Notes: generated by a model from the sequence alone, not told the origin. 64,000 bases of DNA from Bacteroidaceae bacterium (GCA_017933995.1 JAGBKI010000020.1:1-64000), one strand, 5' to 3'; counted from the first letter of the stretch, positions 41,510 through 49,338 are shown. Numbers and translations: made by a program.

Positions 41510-42280
41510 ATGCAAACTCTTTTCATTACGCTCTTGATACCGATGCTGGGCATCGCGCTCGGCTCGGGCACAGTCTTGTTCACCCGCCGCCCCATCCCGC
41601 CTCTTGTGCAGAAGACGCTGCTCGGCTTTGCTTCGGGCGTGATGGTGGCCGCCTCTATGTGGTCACTGCTGCTACCCGCCGTGGAGACAGCGGGCGAGGG
41701 GAAATGGGCTGTCGCACCCGCCGCCATAGGCTTTTTGCTCGGCATGGGGTTCCTGTTGCTCATCGACAACCTTACCCCCCATCTGCACCTCTCGTCCACC
41801 GCTCCCGAGGGGCCGCGCGTGCGCCTGCCGCGCTCCACGATGCTGCTGCTCGCCGTGTCCATCCACCACTTGCCCGAGGGCATGGCCATCGGGGTTGTGC
41901 AGGCCGGTGCAGCGGGAGGCGGCATCCCCGCCGCCGACGCGCTGGTGTTCGCCATCGGCATAGCCATCCAGAACATCCCCGAGGGCGCCATCGTTTCCGT
42001 CCCGCTGCGCGCCATGGGGCGAAGCCGCCTGTATGCATTTGCTGCCGGTTGCCTGAGCGGGGTGGTGCAACCAGGCGGGGCCATCGTGACCGTGCTGCTG
42101 GCGGGGTTCATTCTGCCGATGATGCCCCTGCTGCTGGCCTTTGCCGCCGGAGCTATGCTCTACGTTGTCGTGGAGGAACTCATTCCCGAAGCGTCGGCGG
42201 GCAGGCACACCAACCTCAGCACGCTTGGCTTTTCCGCCGGGTTTGTGCTGATGATGGTGCTCGACATTGTGCTGGAGTAA
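41510..42280 (+). CDS. ZIP-family metal transporter
   Basis: 256 residues with about eight hydrophobic segments. The signature metal-binding motifs of TM4 and TM5 are present: SIHHLPEGMAIG and AIQNIPEGAIVS. It belongs to the ZupT/GufA-like branch, which takes up zinc and other divalent metals across the inner membrane. ATG 41510 starts the first membrane helix; the open frame extends upstream into maeB and its terminator only by chance. It may be transcribed from the TATTTTTG box within the maeB terminator. The flavodoxin gene follows after 81 bases with a separate promoter. Confidence 0.92.
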   Translation: MQTLFITLLIPMLGIALGSGTVLFTRRPIPPLVQKTLLGFASGVMVAASMWSLLLPAVETAGEGKWAVAPAAIGFLLGMGFLLLIDNLTPHLHLSSTAPEGPRVRLPRSTMLLLAVSIHHLPEGMAIGVVQAGAAGGGIPAADALVFAIGIAIQNIPEGAIVSVPLRAMGRSRLYAFAAGCLSGVVQPGGAIVTVLLAGFILPMMPLLLAFAAGAMLYVVVEELIPEASAGRHTNLSTLGFSAGFVLMMVLDIVLE

Positions 42281-42323
42281 AGAATCATCACTTTTGGGTA
42301 TTGCACGCGCGCGGCGTACCGCC

Positions 42324-42331
42324 TAATTTTG
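42324..42331 (+). promoter_or_regulatory. -7 box for the flavodoxin gene
   Basis: TAATTTTG matches TAnnTTTG. TTGC at 42301 gives a 19-base spacing. The start codon is 30 bases downstream. Confidence 0.7.
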
Positions 42332-42361
42332 CAGTCCACAAAAACCACAAACAAAACTTAT

Positions 42362-42853
42362 ATGGAAAGAATCGGAATCTACTACGGCTCCTCCACAGGC
42401 ACGTGCGAGGACATTGCAAACCGCATCGCGGCCAAGCTCGGCGGTGCGGAAGTGATTAACGCCTCCGAACTGTCGGCCGAAAACGCAAGCCAATTCGACC
42501 TGCTGCTGCTCGGTTCCTCCACCTGGGGGGCCGGCGAACTGCAAGACGACTGGTACGCCGCCTGCGAAACGCTCCAGTCGCTCGACCTCGGCGGCAAGCG
42601 TATTGCGCTGTTCAGCGTGGGCGACAGCGAGTCGTTCGGCGACACTTTCTGCGGCGCGCTCGCCCCGCTCTATGAGGCTGCGGCAGAAACTGGTGCCACC
42701 ATCGTGGGGCAAGTCAGTGCCGACGACTACAACTATTCCGACAGCGAGGGTGTCCGCGACGGTCTGTTCCTCGGCCTTGCGCTTGACGAGGTGAACGAAC
42801 CCGATAAGACCGACGCCCGCATCGACGCCTGGCTCGCCGCCATTGCTGTGTAA
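42362..42853 (+). CDS. fldA: Flavodoxin
   Basis: 163 residues of the long-chain flavodoxin type. The FMN phosphate loop is YYGSSTGTCEDIA near the N-terminus. LLLGSSTWGAGELQDDWY forms the 50s loop, with the Trp that usually stacks on the flavin. FSVGDSESFGDTFCGAL forms the 90s loop. It is a cytoplasmic one-electron carrier. The gene is monocistronic: own promoter upstream and a strong bidirectional terminator downstream. ATG 42362 is chosen for the conserved MERIGIYYGSSTG. Confidence 0.95.
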   Translation: MERIGIYYGSSTGTCEDIANRIAAKLGGAEVINASELSAENASQFDLLLLGSSTWGAGELQDDWYAACETLQSLDLGGKRIALFSVGDSESFGDTFCGALAPLYEAAAETGATIVGQVSADDYNYSDSEGVRDGLFLGLALDEVNEPDKTDARIDAWLAAIAV

Positions 42854-42882
42854 GCGCGCCAAGAGCTGAAAAGCCACTAACG

Positions 42883-42920
42883 AAAGCCCCGCCCCGTTGT
42901 CAAAAACGGGGCGGGGCTTT
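42883..42920. terminator. Bidirectional terminator between fldA and the HerA-like gene
   Basis: A perfect 16-base-pair stem (AAAGCCCCGCCCCGTT / AACGGGGCGGGGCTTT) with a 6-base loop, flanked by T on the plus side. It serves convergent genes. Confidence 0.9.
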
Positions 42921-42939
42921 TGCTTGTTTGTGGGCTGGG

Positions 42940-44529
42940 TCACTTGATGAGGTTGCCCAGAATGTCGCGCGTCAGTTCGCGGGTGACAGTGCGGGTGGCG
43001 GCACTGGTGGCGTTCTTCACCACGCGCCCTGTGGCGCTGGTGGACGACTTGCGCTGCTTCTTGCCCGTGACTTTCTCGGTAACAAACGCGCCGAGAATCG
43101 TACCCAGCGAGGCGGTGACGGCGGTCAGCACGGCTTTGAGCACCTTGGCCAGCAGCCCCGGCTTTTGCTTGCCTTTGCTTTCCTTTTCGGCCTTCGCGCT
43201 CTTGGCTGGGAGGGAGACTTCAGCGGCTTCAGTCTCGACGGGAGCCTCGCTCTCGGCCAGCAGCACCTCGAAGGCGCTTTCGCGATCAACGGACGTGTCG
43301 TACTTGCCGTAGACGGGCGACTGTTTGATGAGGTCGAGGCGCTGCCCCTCGGTAATGGCGCCGATCTGGCTCAGTGGGAAGAGCACCTTGGCGCGCTCCA
43401 CCATGGTCGGCGCGCCTTTCTCGTCGAGGAACGACACGAGGGCTTCGCCCGTCTCCAGTTGCATAATGGCCTCGTCAGTCTTAAAATCGGGGTTGGCGCG
43501 GAAAGTGTCGGCGGCGGTGCGCACGGCCTTTTGGTCTTTGGGCGTGTAGGCGCGCAGGGCGTGCTGGATGCGGTTGCCCAACTGGCCGAGTATGTTCTCG
43601 GGCAGGTCGGTGGGGCTTTGCGTGACGAAGTAGATGCCCACACCCTTGGAGCGGATGAGGCGGATGACCTGCTCCACCTTGTCGGTGAGTGCCTTCGTGG
43701 TACCGTCAAAGAGCATGTGGGCCTCGTCGAAGAAAAAAACAAGACGCGGCAGGTCTTGGTCGCCCACCTCAGGCAGCGTGGAGTAGAGTTCGGAGAGGAG
43801 CCACAGGAGGAAGGTACTGTAAAGTTTGGGCTGCAACATCAGGCGGTCGGCGGCCAGCACGCTCATCACGCCACGCCCTCCCTCGGTGGCCAGCAGGTCG
43901 GCAATCTCGAACTCGGGCTTGCCGAAGAATTTGTCGGCACCTTGGTTCTCGAGCGCGAGAAGGGCGCGCTGTATGGCACCGACGCTGGCCTTCGACACGT
44001 TGCCGTACTTGGTGGCGAACTGCTGGGCATTTTGGGCTACATAGTCGAGCATAGCGCGCAGGTCTTTGAGGTCGTCGAGCAGCAGGCCGCGCTCGTCGGC
44101 CACGCGGAATACCACGCCGAGCACGCCAGTCTGCGTCTCGTTGAGTTCCAAGATGCGAGCCAAGAGGTCGGGACCCATCTGCGAAACGGTGGCGCGCATG
44201 GGGTGGCCTTGCTCGCCATAGACGTCGTAGAGACGCACGGGGCAGGCTTGGAACGCTGGGGATTGGAGACCGAATTCGGGCAGACGCTTCTCGATGAAGC
44301 CGCTCATACGCCCGGCCTGCGAAATGCCCGACAGGTCGCCTTTCATATCGGCCATAAAGCAAGGTACACCGGCCTGGCTGAAGGTTTCGGCCATCACTTG
44401 CAGGCTCACGGTCTTTCCCGTACCGGTTGCTCCGGCGATGAGGCCGTGGCGGTTGGCCATGCGTCCGACGATGCTCAGCGGCCCGCGCGGCGAATGGGCG
44501 ATGTAGAGGCCGCGTTCGTTGTCGTACAT
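42940..44529 (-). CDS. HerA-like ATPase (DUF853 family)
   Basis: 529 residues. Walker A GLIAGATGTGKTVSLQ lies near residue 30 and Walker B LVFFFDEAHMLF near residue 265. The conserved IRLIRSKGVGIYFVTQSPTD follows. This is the DUF853 branch of HerA/FtsK-type ATPases, found widely as a solitary gene. The C-terminal 110 residues are a Lys/Ala/Glu-rich linker and a short helical region (LLAKVLKAVLTAVTASLGTI) that may be membrane associated. HerA relatives move DNA, and some act in repair or defence. No NurA or other nuclease partner is adjacent on this strand, so a specific role cannot be given. It has its own promoter. Confidence 0.85.
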   Translation of the reverse strand: MYDNERGLYIAHSPRGPLSIVGRMANRHGLIAGATGTGKTVSLQVMAETFSQAGVPCFMADMKGDLSGISQAGRMSGFIEKRLPEFGLQSPAFQACPVRLYDVYGEQGHPMRATVSQMGPDLLARILELNETQTGVLGVVFRVADERGLLLDDLKDLRAMLDYVAQNAQQFATKYGNVSKASVGAIQRALLALENQGADKFFGKPEFEIADLLATEGGRGVMSVLAADRLMLQPKLYSTFLLWLLSELYSTLPEVGDQDLPRLVFFFDEAHMLFDGTTKALTDKVEQVIRLIRSKGVGIYFVTQSPTDLPENILGQLGNRIQHALRAYTPKDQKAVRTAADTFRANPDFKTDEAIMQLETGEALVSFLDEKGAPTMVERAKVLFPLSQIGAITEGQRLDLIKQSPVYGKYDTSVDRESAFEVLLAESEAPVETEAAEVSLPAKSAKAEKESKGKQKPGLLAKVLKAVLTAVTASLGTILGAFVTEKVTGKKQRKSSTSATGRVVKNATSAATRTVTRELTRDILGNLIK

Positions 44530-44557
44530 AGTTATTGTGTTCTTAGGGGTTACGGCG

Positions 44558-44565
44558 CAAATTTA
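44558..44565 (-). promoter_or_regulatory. -7 box for the HerA-like gene
   Basis: The minus strand reads TAAATTTG (TAnnTTTG), about 29 bases before the start codon. It lies immediately beside the family I repeat copy 2. Confidence 0.6.
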
Positions 44566-44568
44566 CTG

Positions 44569-44635
44569 AAAAACGAGGGCAGAACAAGCGAGGAAGCTAC
44601 TTTTCACATGCTTTATCGTATGCGAGTAACTTCGG
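44569..44635 (+). repeat. 67-bp repeat, family I, copy 2, between divergent promoters
   Basis: It begins AAAACGAGGGCAGAACAAGC and ends GCGAGTAACTTCGG, aligning with the reverse complement of 38957-39023. It lies between the minus-strand box for the HerA-like gene and the plus-strand box for the ATPase gene. Confidence 0.75.
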
Positions 44636-44662
44636 CATAGCCAAAATTATGAAAAAATGCTG

Positions 44663-44670
44663 TAACTTTG
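44663..44670 (+). promoter_or_regulatory. -7 box for the ATPase/nuclease pair
   Basis: TAACTTTG matches TAnnTTTG and lies 62 bases before the ATPase start codon. No good -33 word is seen. Confidence 0.6.
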
Positions 44671-44731
44671 CAGCCAAAACGTTTCAAACATTGCTGTTCG
44701 ACATTTTTCTAAGTATAAGCCACAAAAGATT

Positions 44732-45892
44732 ATGAATAGATTCTGTATACAACAATTCGGCCCTATTGACAATATCTCTATTGATTTTGGAGACTTGACC
44801 ATTTTAGTCGGACCACAGGCCAGCGGAAAAAGCGTGACACTTGAAACGCTTAAGTTGGCTGTAGACCGTGACTATATTGTAGACACGCTAGATAGGTATA
44901 ACTACATTTTCGGCCACAATGCGGAGAAGATTCTAAATGTTTATTATGGCGAAGGTATGGCAGCGATATGGAAGAAATATACCAAAATAGAACTTGATGG
45001 AAAAGCCTTTGTCCGAAAGAACTTGCCAAAGAAAGGCAGTGGGAACGATGAAACTCTTTTTTATATTCCGGCACAACGAATTCTGAGTATTCCTGATGGA
45101 CGTCCAAAGTACTTTGGCGAATTCGACAATTCATCACCATACGTTCTCCGTTCATTCAGTGAAACGCTTCGTCTTTTCATGCAGCATGGCATGGGAAATG
45201 CAGATGTCCTTTTCCCTATGGGTAATCGCTTGAAAGGTTTTCTGCGTCGTTCCTTTGATGAAAGCATTTTCCATAAGGCTAAAATTATTATGGAGGAACG
45301 TGCAAGCCAAAAGAAGATGGTGCTCAATGTTGATGGTATGAGCATTCCGTTTATGTCGTGGAGTGCTGGACAGAAAGAGTTTATGCCCTTGCTTTTGGCC
45401 TTTTATTGTCTTTCAGCCCCTCCCTCTAAAGTGGTCAAAAAAGAGAAATACAAATATGTTGTCATAGAAGAACCAGAAATGGGGCTTCACCCACGAGCTA
45501 TTATCAGTGTGATTCTTCAGATTCTGGAGCTGATACAGTCGGGCGGATATAAAGTTATAGTTTCTACCCATTCTCCTGTATTTCTTGAATTTGCATGGGC
45601 CTTCAATCTGTTAAAGGAAAATAAGGAGCACCAGTACGAGGGATTGTATGAAATCTTTGGAGTTCCAGAAAACTCTCCTGTGCGAGAAATGCTCGAGGGC
45701 CTGTTTGACAAAACCATTAAAACATACTATTTCAAACGTGGGAATGGTAATGGCAAAGTTGTCTCTCACGACATTTCATCTTTGGATGTCACTGACACAG
45801 ACACCATTATTGCTGAGTGGGGAGGACTTTCGGAATTCTCCAGCCTTGTTTCAGAAATCGTATCAAAATACATGATTGACAATGGAGAATGA
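44732..45892 (+). CDS. ABC-type (AAA_15/AAA_21, OLD-like) ATPase of a two-gene candidate defence module
   Basis: 386 residues. Walker A GPQASGKS is at 27-34, an ABC-like signature SWSAGQKEFMPLL near 209-221, Walker B YVVIEEPEMGLHP near 242-254, and a switch His in STHSP near 278-282. This is the SMC/RecF/OLD-type ATPase layout without a fused TOPRIM nuclease domain, so a separate effector is expected. The gene overlaps the next one by 11 bases, indicating translational coupling. Its base composition is clearly AT-richer than the surrounding genes, suggesting acquisition by transfer. Related ATPases drive Gabija, Septu, PARIS and AbiL-type phage defence, but the partner here matches none of their effectors. 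A defence role is inferred. Confidence 0.85.
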   Translation: MNRFCIQQFGPIDNISIDFGDLTILVGPQASGKSVTLETLKLAVDRDYIVDTLDRYNYIFGHNAEKILNVYYGEGMAAIWKKYTKIELDGKAFVRKNLPKKGSGNDETLFYIPAQRILSIPDGRPKYFGEFDNSSPYVLRSFSETLRLFMQHGMGNADVLFPMGNRLKGFLRRSFDESIFHKAKIIMEERASQKKMVLNVDGMSIPFMSWSAGQKEFMPLLLAFYCLSAPPSKVVKKEKYKYVVIEEPEMGLHPRAIISVILQILELIQSGGYKVIVSTHSPVFLEFAWAFNLLKENKEHQYEGLYEIFGVPENSPVREMLEGLFDKTIKTYYFKRGNGNGKVVSHDISSLDVTDTDTIIAEWGGLSEFSSLVSEIVSKYMIDNGE

Positions 45893-46373
45893 TACTAAGG
45901 CACAGAAACTCAAAAGCCTTTTGAAAGTGGCTATTGATCAGACCGAGGATGTCAAAGGCCAATTCAAGGCTGGTTTAGGAGCCATAAAAGGCAACGAAAA
46001 GCAAAAGTTTGTTGTCCCCGATACTCGGAAGATTACAGGCAGCTTGGATATTGATTCCTCTACAAAGAATAAGTACCCTCAAGACAATCGTTGGGACTAT
46101 GCTGTGGAATATAATCAAGAGACCTTTTTTATCGAAATACATCCAGGCTCAACGAATGAGATTTCCACAGTCCTTGCAAAACTAAATTGGCTCAAGATAT
46201 GGTTGAGAAAAAAAGCACCAGCCATAAATGCCTTGAAGCCCAAAGACAAACAACCATATCATTGGGTATATACCAACAAGTTTGCAATCCTTCCCAATTC
46301 CAAATATGCCAGACAACTTGCGCAAGCACATCTGCGACCAGTCAAGCAGTGGGAATACTGCGCATTGGGATGA
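45882..46373 (+). CDS. Small partner protein, putative PD-(D/E)xK-like nuclease
   Basis: 163 residues from ATG 45882, inside the end of the ATPase gene. An upstream TTG (45876) would add two residues. I do not recognise a named family. The central part reads RWDYAVEY, then TFFIEIHPGS, then a long amphipathic helix (STVLAKLNWLKIWLRKKAP) and a strand (HWVYTNK). Asp72 and Glu85-x-His87 in consecutive strands followed by a helix resemble the restriction-endonuclease-like core, with His in place of Lys. That is inference, and the domain may instead be a non-nuclease effector. The N-terminal 45 residues are Lys/Gln-rich and helical. It shares the AT-rich composition of the ATPase gene. A MITE-like repeat starts 34 bases after the stop. 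Confidence 0.65.
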   Translation: MENDTKAQKLKSLLKVAIDQTEDVKGQFKAGLGAIKGNEKQKFVVPDTRKITGSLDIDSSTKNKYPQDNRWDYAVEYNQETFFIEIHPGSTNEISTVLAKLNWLKIWLRKKAPAINALKPKDKQPYHWVYTNKFAILPNSKYARQLAQAHLRPVKQWEYCALG

Positions 46374-46406
46374 AAGGCAAGGAAATCATTGCCTTTAGAT
46401 TTTCAT

Positions 46407-46602
46407 TTTAACCCAAATCGGTCATTAGGCCGACGGGTATGTTTTTATGTTTGTCTTTTTGCAGGATAATGGCTTTTCTTTTGGTGTCTTTTGACTGATG
46501 CCCGCTCGGCATAGCCCGCCATGCCGTCGCGAACATCAGCCAAAAGTCCCTCAAAATAAAAATCATTCTTCTACAAACCCTAATGACCGATTTGGGTTTA
46601 AA
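46407..46602. repeat. MITE-like palindromic element, family D, copy 1
   Basis: About 196 bases with terminal inverted repeats TTAACCCAAATCGGTCATTAG / CTAATGACCGATTTGGGTT. It includes an internal inverted section around GGCATAGC. An inverted, closely matching copy lies at 56750-56944. It carries no transposase. Short open frames inside are by-products. Confidence 0.9.
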
Positions 46603-46700
46603 TAAGGAAAAACCGCGTACCTGTTCCGCACACCCATCAAAAGCGGTCTGGAACTATAATAACGTTTTGGGGTGAAACACAGAACAGCCTGATTGCGATT

Positions 46701-46741
46701 CGAACGCTACCCAATCTTGCAGTAAGATTAGGCAACGTTCG
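46701..46741. other. Isolated hairpin in the intergenic gap
   Basis: CGAACG...CGTTCG outer arms with inner CCAATCTT/AAGATTAGG around the loop GCAGT. On the minus strand it superficially resembles tRNA arms but lacks a full cloverleaf. It lies in the 250 bases between the family D element and the following minus-strand gene, where nothing else is seen apart from a small GCAAAT/ATTTGC hairpin near 46795. Confidence 0.5.
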
Positions 46742-46852
46742 GTTTGAGAGGTCTATAATATAGCAAAATATTGGCTTCTCCTGCTAGGCTTTGCAAATGG
46801 CCGATTTGCTATTGAAAACTATAGGGCTTTTTTGTTTGTGCGGATTAATACC

Positions 46853-48010
46853 CTAAAGGACCCTTCCGCCTATAATGATTGTTCCTGAATCGTAATTTGA
46901 TATGCTCTTTTTTACTTTGTCAATACTACTTTTATAGATATCTATACCACCCATTAAACTTTTAATGTAAGCATTGACAGTTAATGCTTCCCATGTATTG
47001 AAATCTTCAGCCTCAGAATAAGTAATAGTATACCTATAAGTCCTAGGGCTATCAATAAAAGAATAATTCTTCTGTTCGCCATTCTTTACATTAACAGACA
47101 GAGGAGTATAGTTAAATCCTTCGCAATAACTTCTATATACAAAGTTCTCCAGCTTGTAGAGTTTTATTCCTTTTACTTGCTCATATTCACATTGCTCCAA
47201 AATTGTCTTACCTTTAGGGGGAATCGCGATAATGCGTTGCATTGAATAAGTTGTCGATGAACTATTAGTTTTGTTCGTTCCAACATTTACTCCATTAGCC
47301 AATGTTCCTACAGTTCCACCTATTCCCAAGACACTTGCGACACTGCCCACATTAAGTCCAGCCCCATTACCAGAACCATGTGTTATTGTGATTTGTTTTG
47401 TATCATAATACACCTTATAGCAACCAGAGTCATCGACTCTAAATGTATTTCCTAAATCTATATATAACGTTTTATTAGTTTTGTTCTCTAACTGTATATA
47501 GAAATGGCCGTTGAATGGATGCAAATGAAATTCATCACTATTCAAGAGACATCCACCTATCCTCTGGAAAATGCTGGCCTCCAACTTATCACTTGCCATC
47601 ACTGAACATTCATCTATTCCCAGAAAACCAATCCAGCAATCTGCCTTTTTGTTATTACTCTTTTTGGGTATAAATCCTGCATCTCTTTTGTTATAAAATT
47701 CTATGTGAGCACTATTAGCCGGTTCCAAAGGTTTCGCAATGCCGCCAGATGTTTGTTGCTGACTGGCGATTTGCTCCTTTTCGTTGAATTTGTCAGAATC
47801 TCCATTTTCGTAATTGATAGACATTACCTCCGACTTATTAATAGTATAGGTAGGCCCATTCTGATTGGAATACTTTTTGTACTTGATGTCTGCTGGATTG
47901 ACTTCAAGAACCTTTGATAGGATTGTACTACCATCTTTCTTAACGATTACGTCCTGTGCTTGGGTGTTAACAGAGCACATTATTGACAATACAAATAACA
48001 GTTTCTTCAT
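46853..48010 (-). CDS. Secreted protein of unknown function, AT-rich gene
   Basis: 385 residues with a signal peptide ending NTQAQ. The first mature segment, DVIVKKDGSTILSKVLEVN and then KYSNQNGPTYTINKSEV, is a motif seen at the start of many secreted Bacteroidetes proteins. The remainder is beta-rich with a Gly-rich hydrophobic stretch (GLNVGSVASVLGIGGTVGTL, about residues 215-240) that could insert in a membrane. No catalytic motif is seen. The gene is as AT-rich as the ATPase pair, so it probably belongs to the same acquired island, though on the opposite strand. It has a 170-base leader from a promoter at 48185, with an ATGTAGTT/AACTACAT hairpin. Confidence 0.7.
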   Translation of the reverse strand: MKKLLFVLSIMCSVNTQAQDVIVKKDGSTILSKVLEVNPADIKYKKYSNQNGPTYTINKSEVMSINYENGDSDKFNEKEQIASQQQTSGGIAKPLEPANSAHIEFYNKRDAGFIPKKSNNKKADCWIGFLGIDECSVMASDKLEASIFQRIGGCLLNSDEFHLHPFNGHFYIQLENKTNKTLYIDLGNTFRVDDSGCYKVYYDTKQITITHGSGNGAGLNVGSVASVLGIGGTVGTLANGVNVGTNKTNSSSTTYSMQRIIAIPPKGKTILEQCEYEQVKGIKLYKLENFVYRSYCEGFNYTPLSVNVKNGEQKNYSFIDSPRTYRYTITYSEAEDFNTWEALTVNAYIKSLMGGIDIYKSSIDKVKKSISNYDSGTIIIGGRVL

Positions 48011-48184
48011 ATTTATTTTTTATTTTTAGATTAATCATCGCAAGATACACAGACTTTCAGATTCACCACAAGTGCACAAGAGGTTTGTACCCTATGTAGT
48101 TCCAACTACATTTGCTCTTTTTCCCAATGGTGAATTAAGGGTCTATTGAGCAAAAGGTCTTGCTCTTCTTATGGATTTGCGGTG

Positions 48185-48192
48185 CAAAGTTA
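48185..48192 (-). promoter_or_regulatory. -7 box for the AT-rich secreted protein gene
   Basis: The minus strand reads TAACTTTG (TAnnTTTG), 175 bases before the start codon. Confidence 0.6.
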
Positions 48193-48677
48193 CGAAAAAG
48201 CGGGGAGGGTAAAAGTAAATGACCCTTTTGCATTCCCTTTGCCTAAAGCGGATAACTTCGAAACGGAATTTGGGGCAGAAATTCGGTAGTTGGGATAGAC
48301 GCAACGATGCCACGACCGCCCCTTTCCTGCATCTATGCAACAGATTGCAGAGAGTCTTTTTTTCTGCAATGGCTTTTAGATTCTTGCAATGCTTTGCAGA
48401 AGTTTTGCTGTCAAACTACAGAATTTTGTTTTCAAACCACAGTTTTACAAAAGAATTATAAATAATTGCAATACCCTTACGGGGAATTGCAGCCGATTAC
48501 GAGATGGCTATGTCGGGGTTCAGAACGAGGAGTGAAGTGTCGGGTAGGCGAAAGCGGAACGGGGCGTCCGGGCGGCGCGCTCCCCACAGGAAAATCCGCC
48601 AGTGCCGCCCAAAAAGCAGCGAAGCCCACGGAAAAAGCGAGGAAGCCCAGGGAAAAAGAAAGCAGTGGCCCTCAATT
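48193..48677. other. Gene-free stretch with TTGCA-type low-complexity words
   Basis: About 480 bases without a supportable gene. Between 48335 and 48430, words such as TTGCAGA, CTGCAA and CTTGCAATG recur. The only long open frame (80 codons, from 48219) starts in this low-complexity DNA, has no leader logic and no recognisable product. Confidence 0.5.
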
Positions 48678-48765
48678 CTCCAAACTTAGGCTTAATTTGG
48701 CGAAATTAAGGCTTAGTTTGTACAAATTAAGGCTTAGTTTGTACAAACTAAGCCTAAGTTTGGAG
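48678..48765. repeat. AT-rich 21/22-mer repeat, family C, copy 3
   Basis: Four units of the CTTAGGCTTAATTTG type. The outermost 17 bases form a perfect inverted repeat (CTCCAAACTTAGGCTTA / TAAGCCTAAGTTTGGAG). The right flank AGATTTGAAAGCC is shared with copy 1 at 16241-16368. Confidence 0.85.
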
Positions 48766-48810
48766 ATTTGAAAGCCACCGAGGGGGAAAGAAGGGGCGGA
48801 AGGCGGATTT

Positions 48811-48912
48811 TTAGGCCGCAAAAAGGCGAAAGGAGTGTACCAAAGTGCACTCTTAGGCCGCAAAATGGCGAAAGGAGTGTACCAAAGCGCACTCTTAGGC
48901 CGCAGAATGGTA
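48811..48912. repeat. 42-bp direct tandem repeat, about 2.4 copies
   Basis: Units 48811-48852 and 48853-48894 differ at a few positions, and a third unit starts at 48895. Each begins TTAGGCCGCA and contains GGAGTGTACCAAAG. As the unit is 14 codons long, the minus strand shows an open frame with a 14-residue repeat (SPFCGLRVRFGTLL). I consider it non-coding. Confidence 0.85.
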
Positions 48913-48974
48913 TAAGGCAGGCAGCAGACAGGGCGGCATAGGCGCGCAAGAGACGAAAGTAGTGGCCAGCGGCG

Positions 48975-49274
48975 CTATTCCTCGAAGTCTACGCAGGCGC
49001 GCTGGGCTACGACGGGTTTAAGGCGCGAGGCGGCGGCGACGTGGGCGGGATGGGCGGCATAGGCGCGCACGTCGGAGAGCGTGTCGAACAACGACGTCAG
49101 GCAAACGTGCCACTGCTCGTCGGGGTTCACGTTAAGCCCCACGCCGATGCGGCGGATGGAGGGAATGACGGCTGGCAGGGCTTCAATGTCGCGCTTGAAA
49201 GCCACGGCGGCCTGCAGACGTGCCGCCTCGGGCACGTCCTCGCGCAGGCGGAACATCACGATGTGGGATACCAT
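48975..49274 (-). CDS. Dabb-family (stress-responsive alpha/beta barrel) protein
   Basis: 99 residues, the standard size of the dimeric ferredoxin-like Dabb fold. Characteristic parts are the N-terminal VSHIVMFRLRED and the central WHVCLTSLFDTLSDVRAYAAHPAHV. Family members are small cytoplasmic proteins of mostly unknown function; some are stress induced and some bind hydrophobic ligands. It is monocistronic and divergent from the transglycosylase gene. Confidence 0.85.
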   Translation of the reverse strand: MVSHIVMFRLREDVPEAARLQAAVAFKRDIEALPAVIPSIRRIGVGLNVNPDEQWHVCLTSLFDTLSDVRAYAAHPAHVAAASRLKPVVAQRACVDFEE

Positions 49275-49338
49275 AGACAGAAAACGTTTTTAGATGTAGG
49301 AAAGTGGGACTCGGCGCGGCGCGGCGGTCGTTTTTTCG

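Noticed and set aside
46690..46750. Possible tRNA gene on the minus strand (GTTCGAATC word and a 5-bp stem with a 7-base loop)
   Set aside because: The loop lacks T before the anticodon position, the T-stem has only three pairs and no acceptor stem closes, so a functional tRNA is not supported.
48466..48771. Open frame with KLRLSLYKLRLSLY repeats
   Set aside because: The periodicity comes from the family C 21/22-mer repeat; there is no leader logic or conserved domain, and the same DNA is open on the other strand.
48811..48912. CRISPR-like array
   Set aside because: The 42-bp units are contiguous direct repeats without unique spacers, and no cas genes are in the window.
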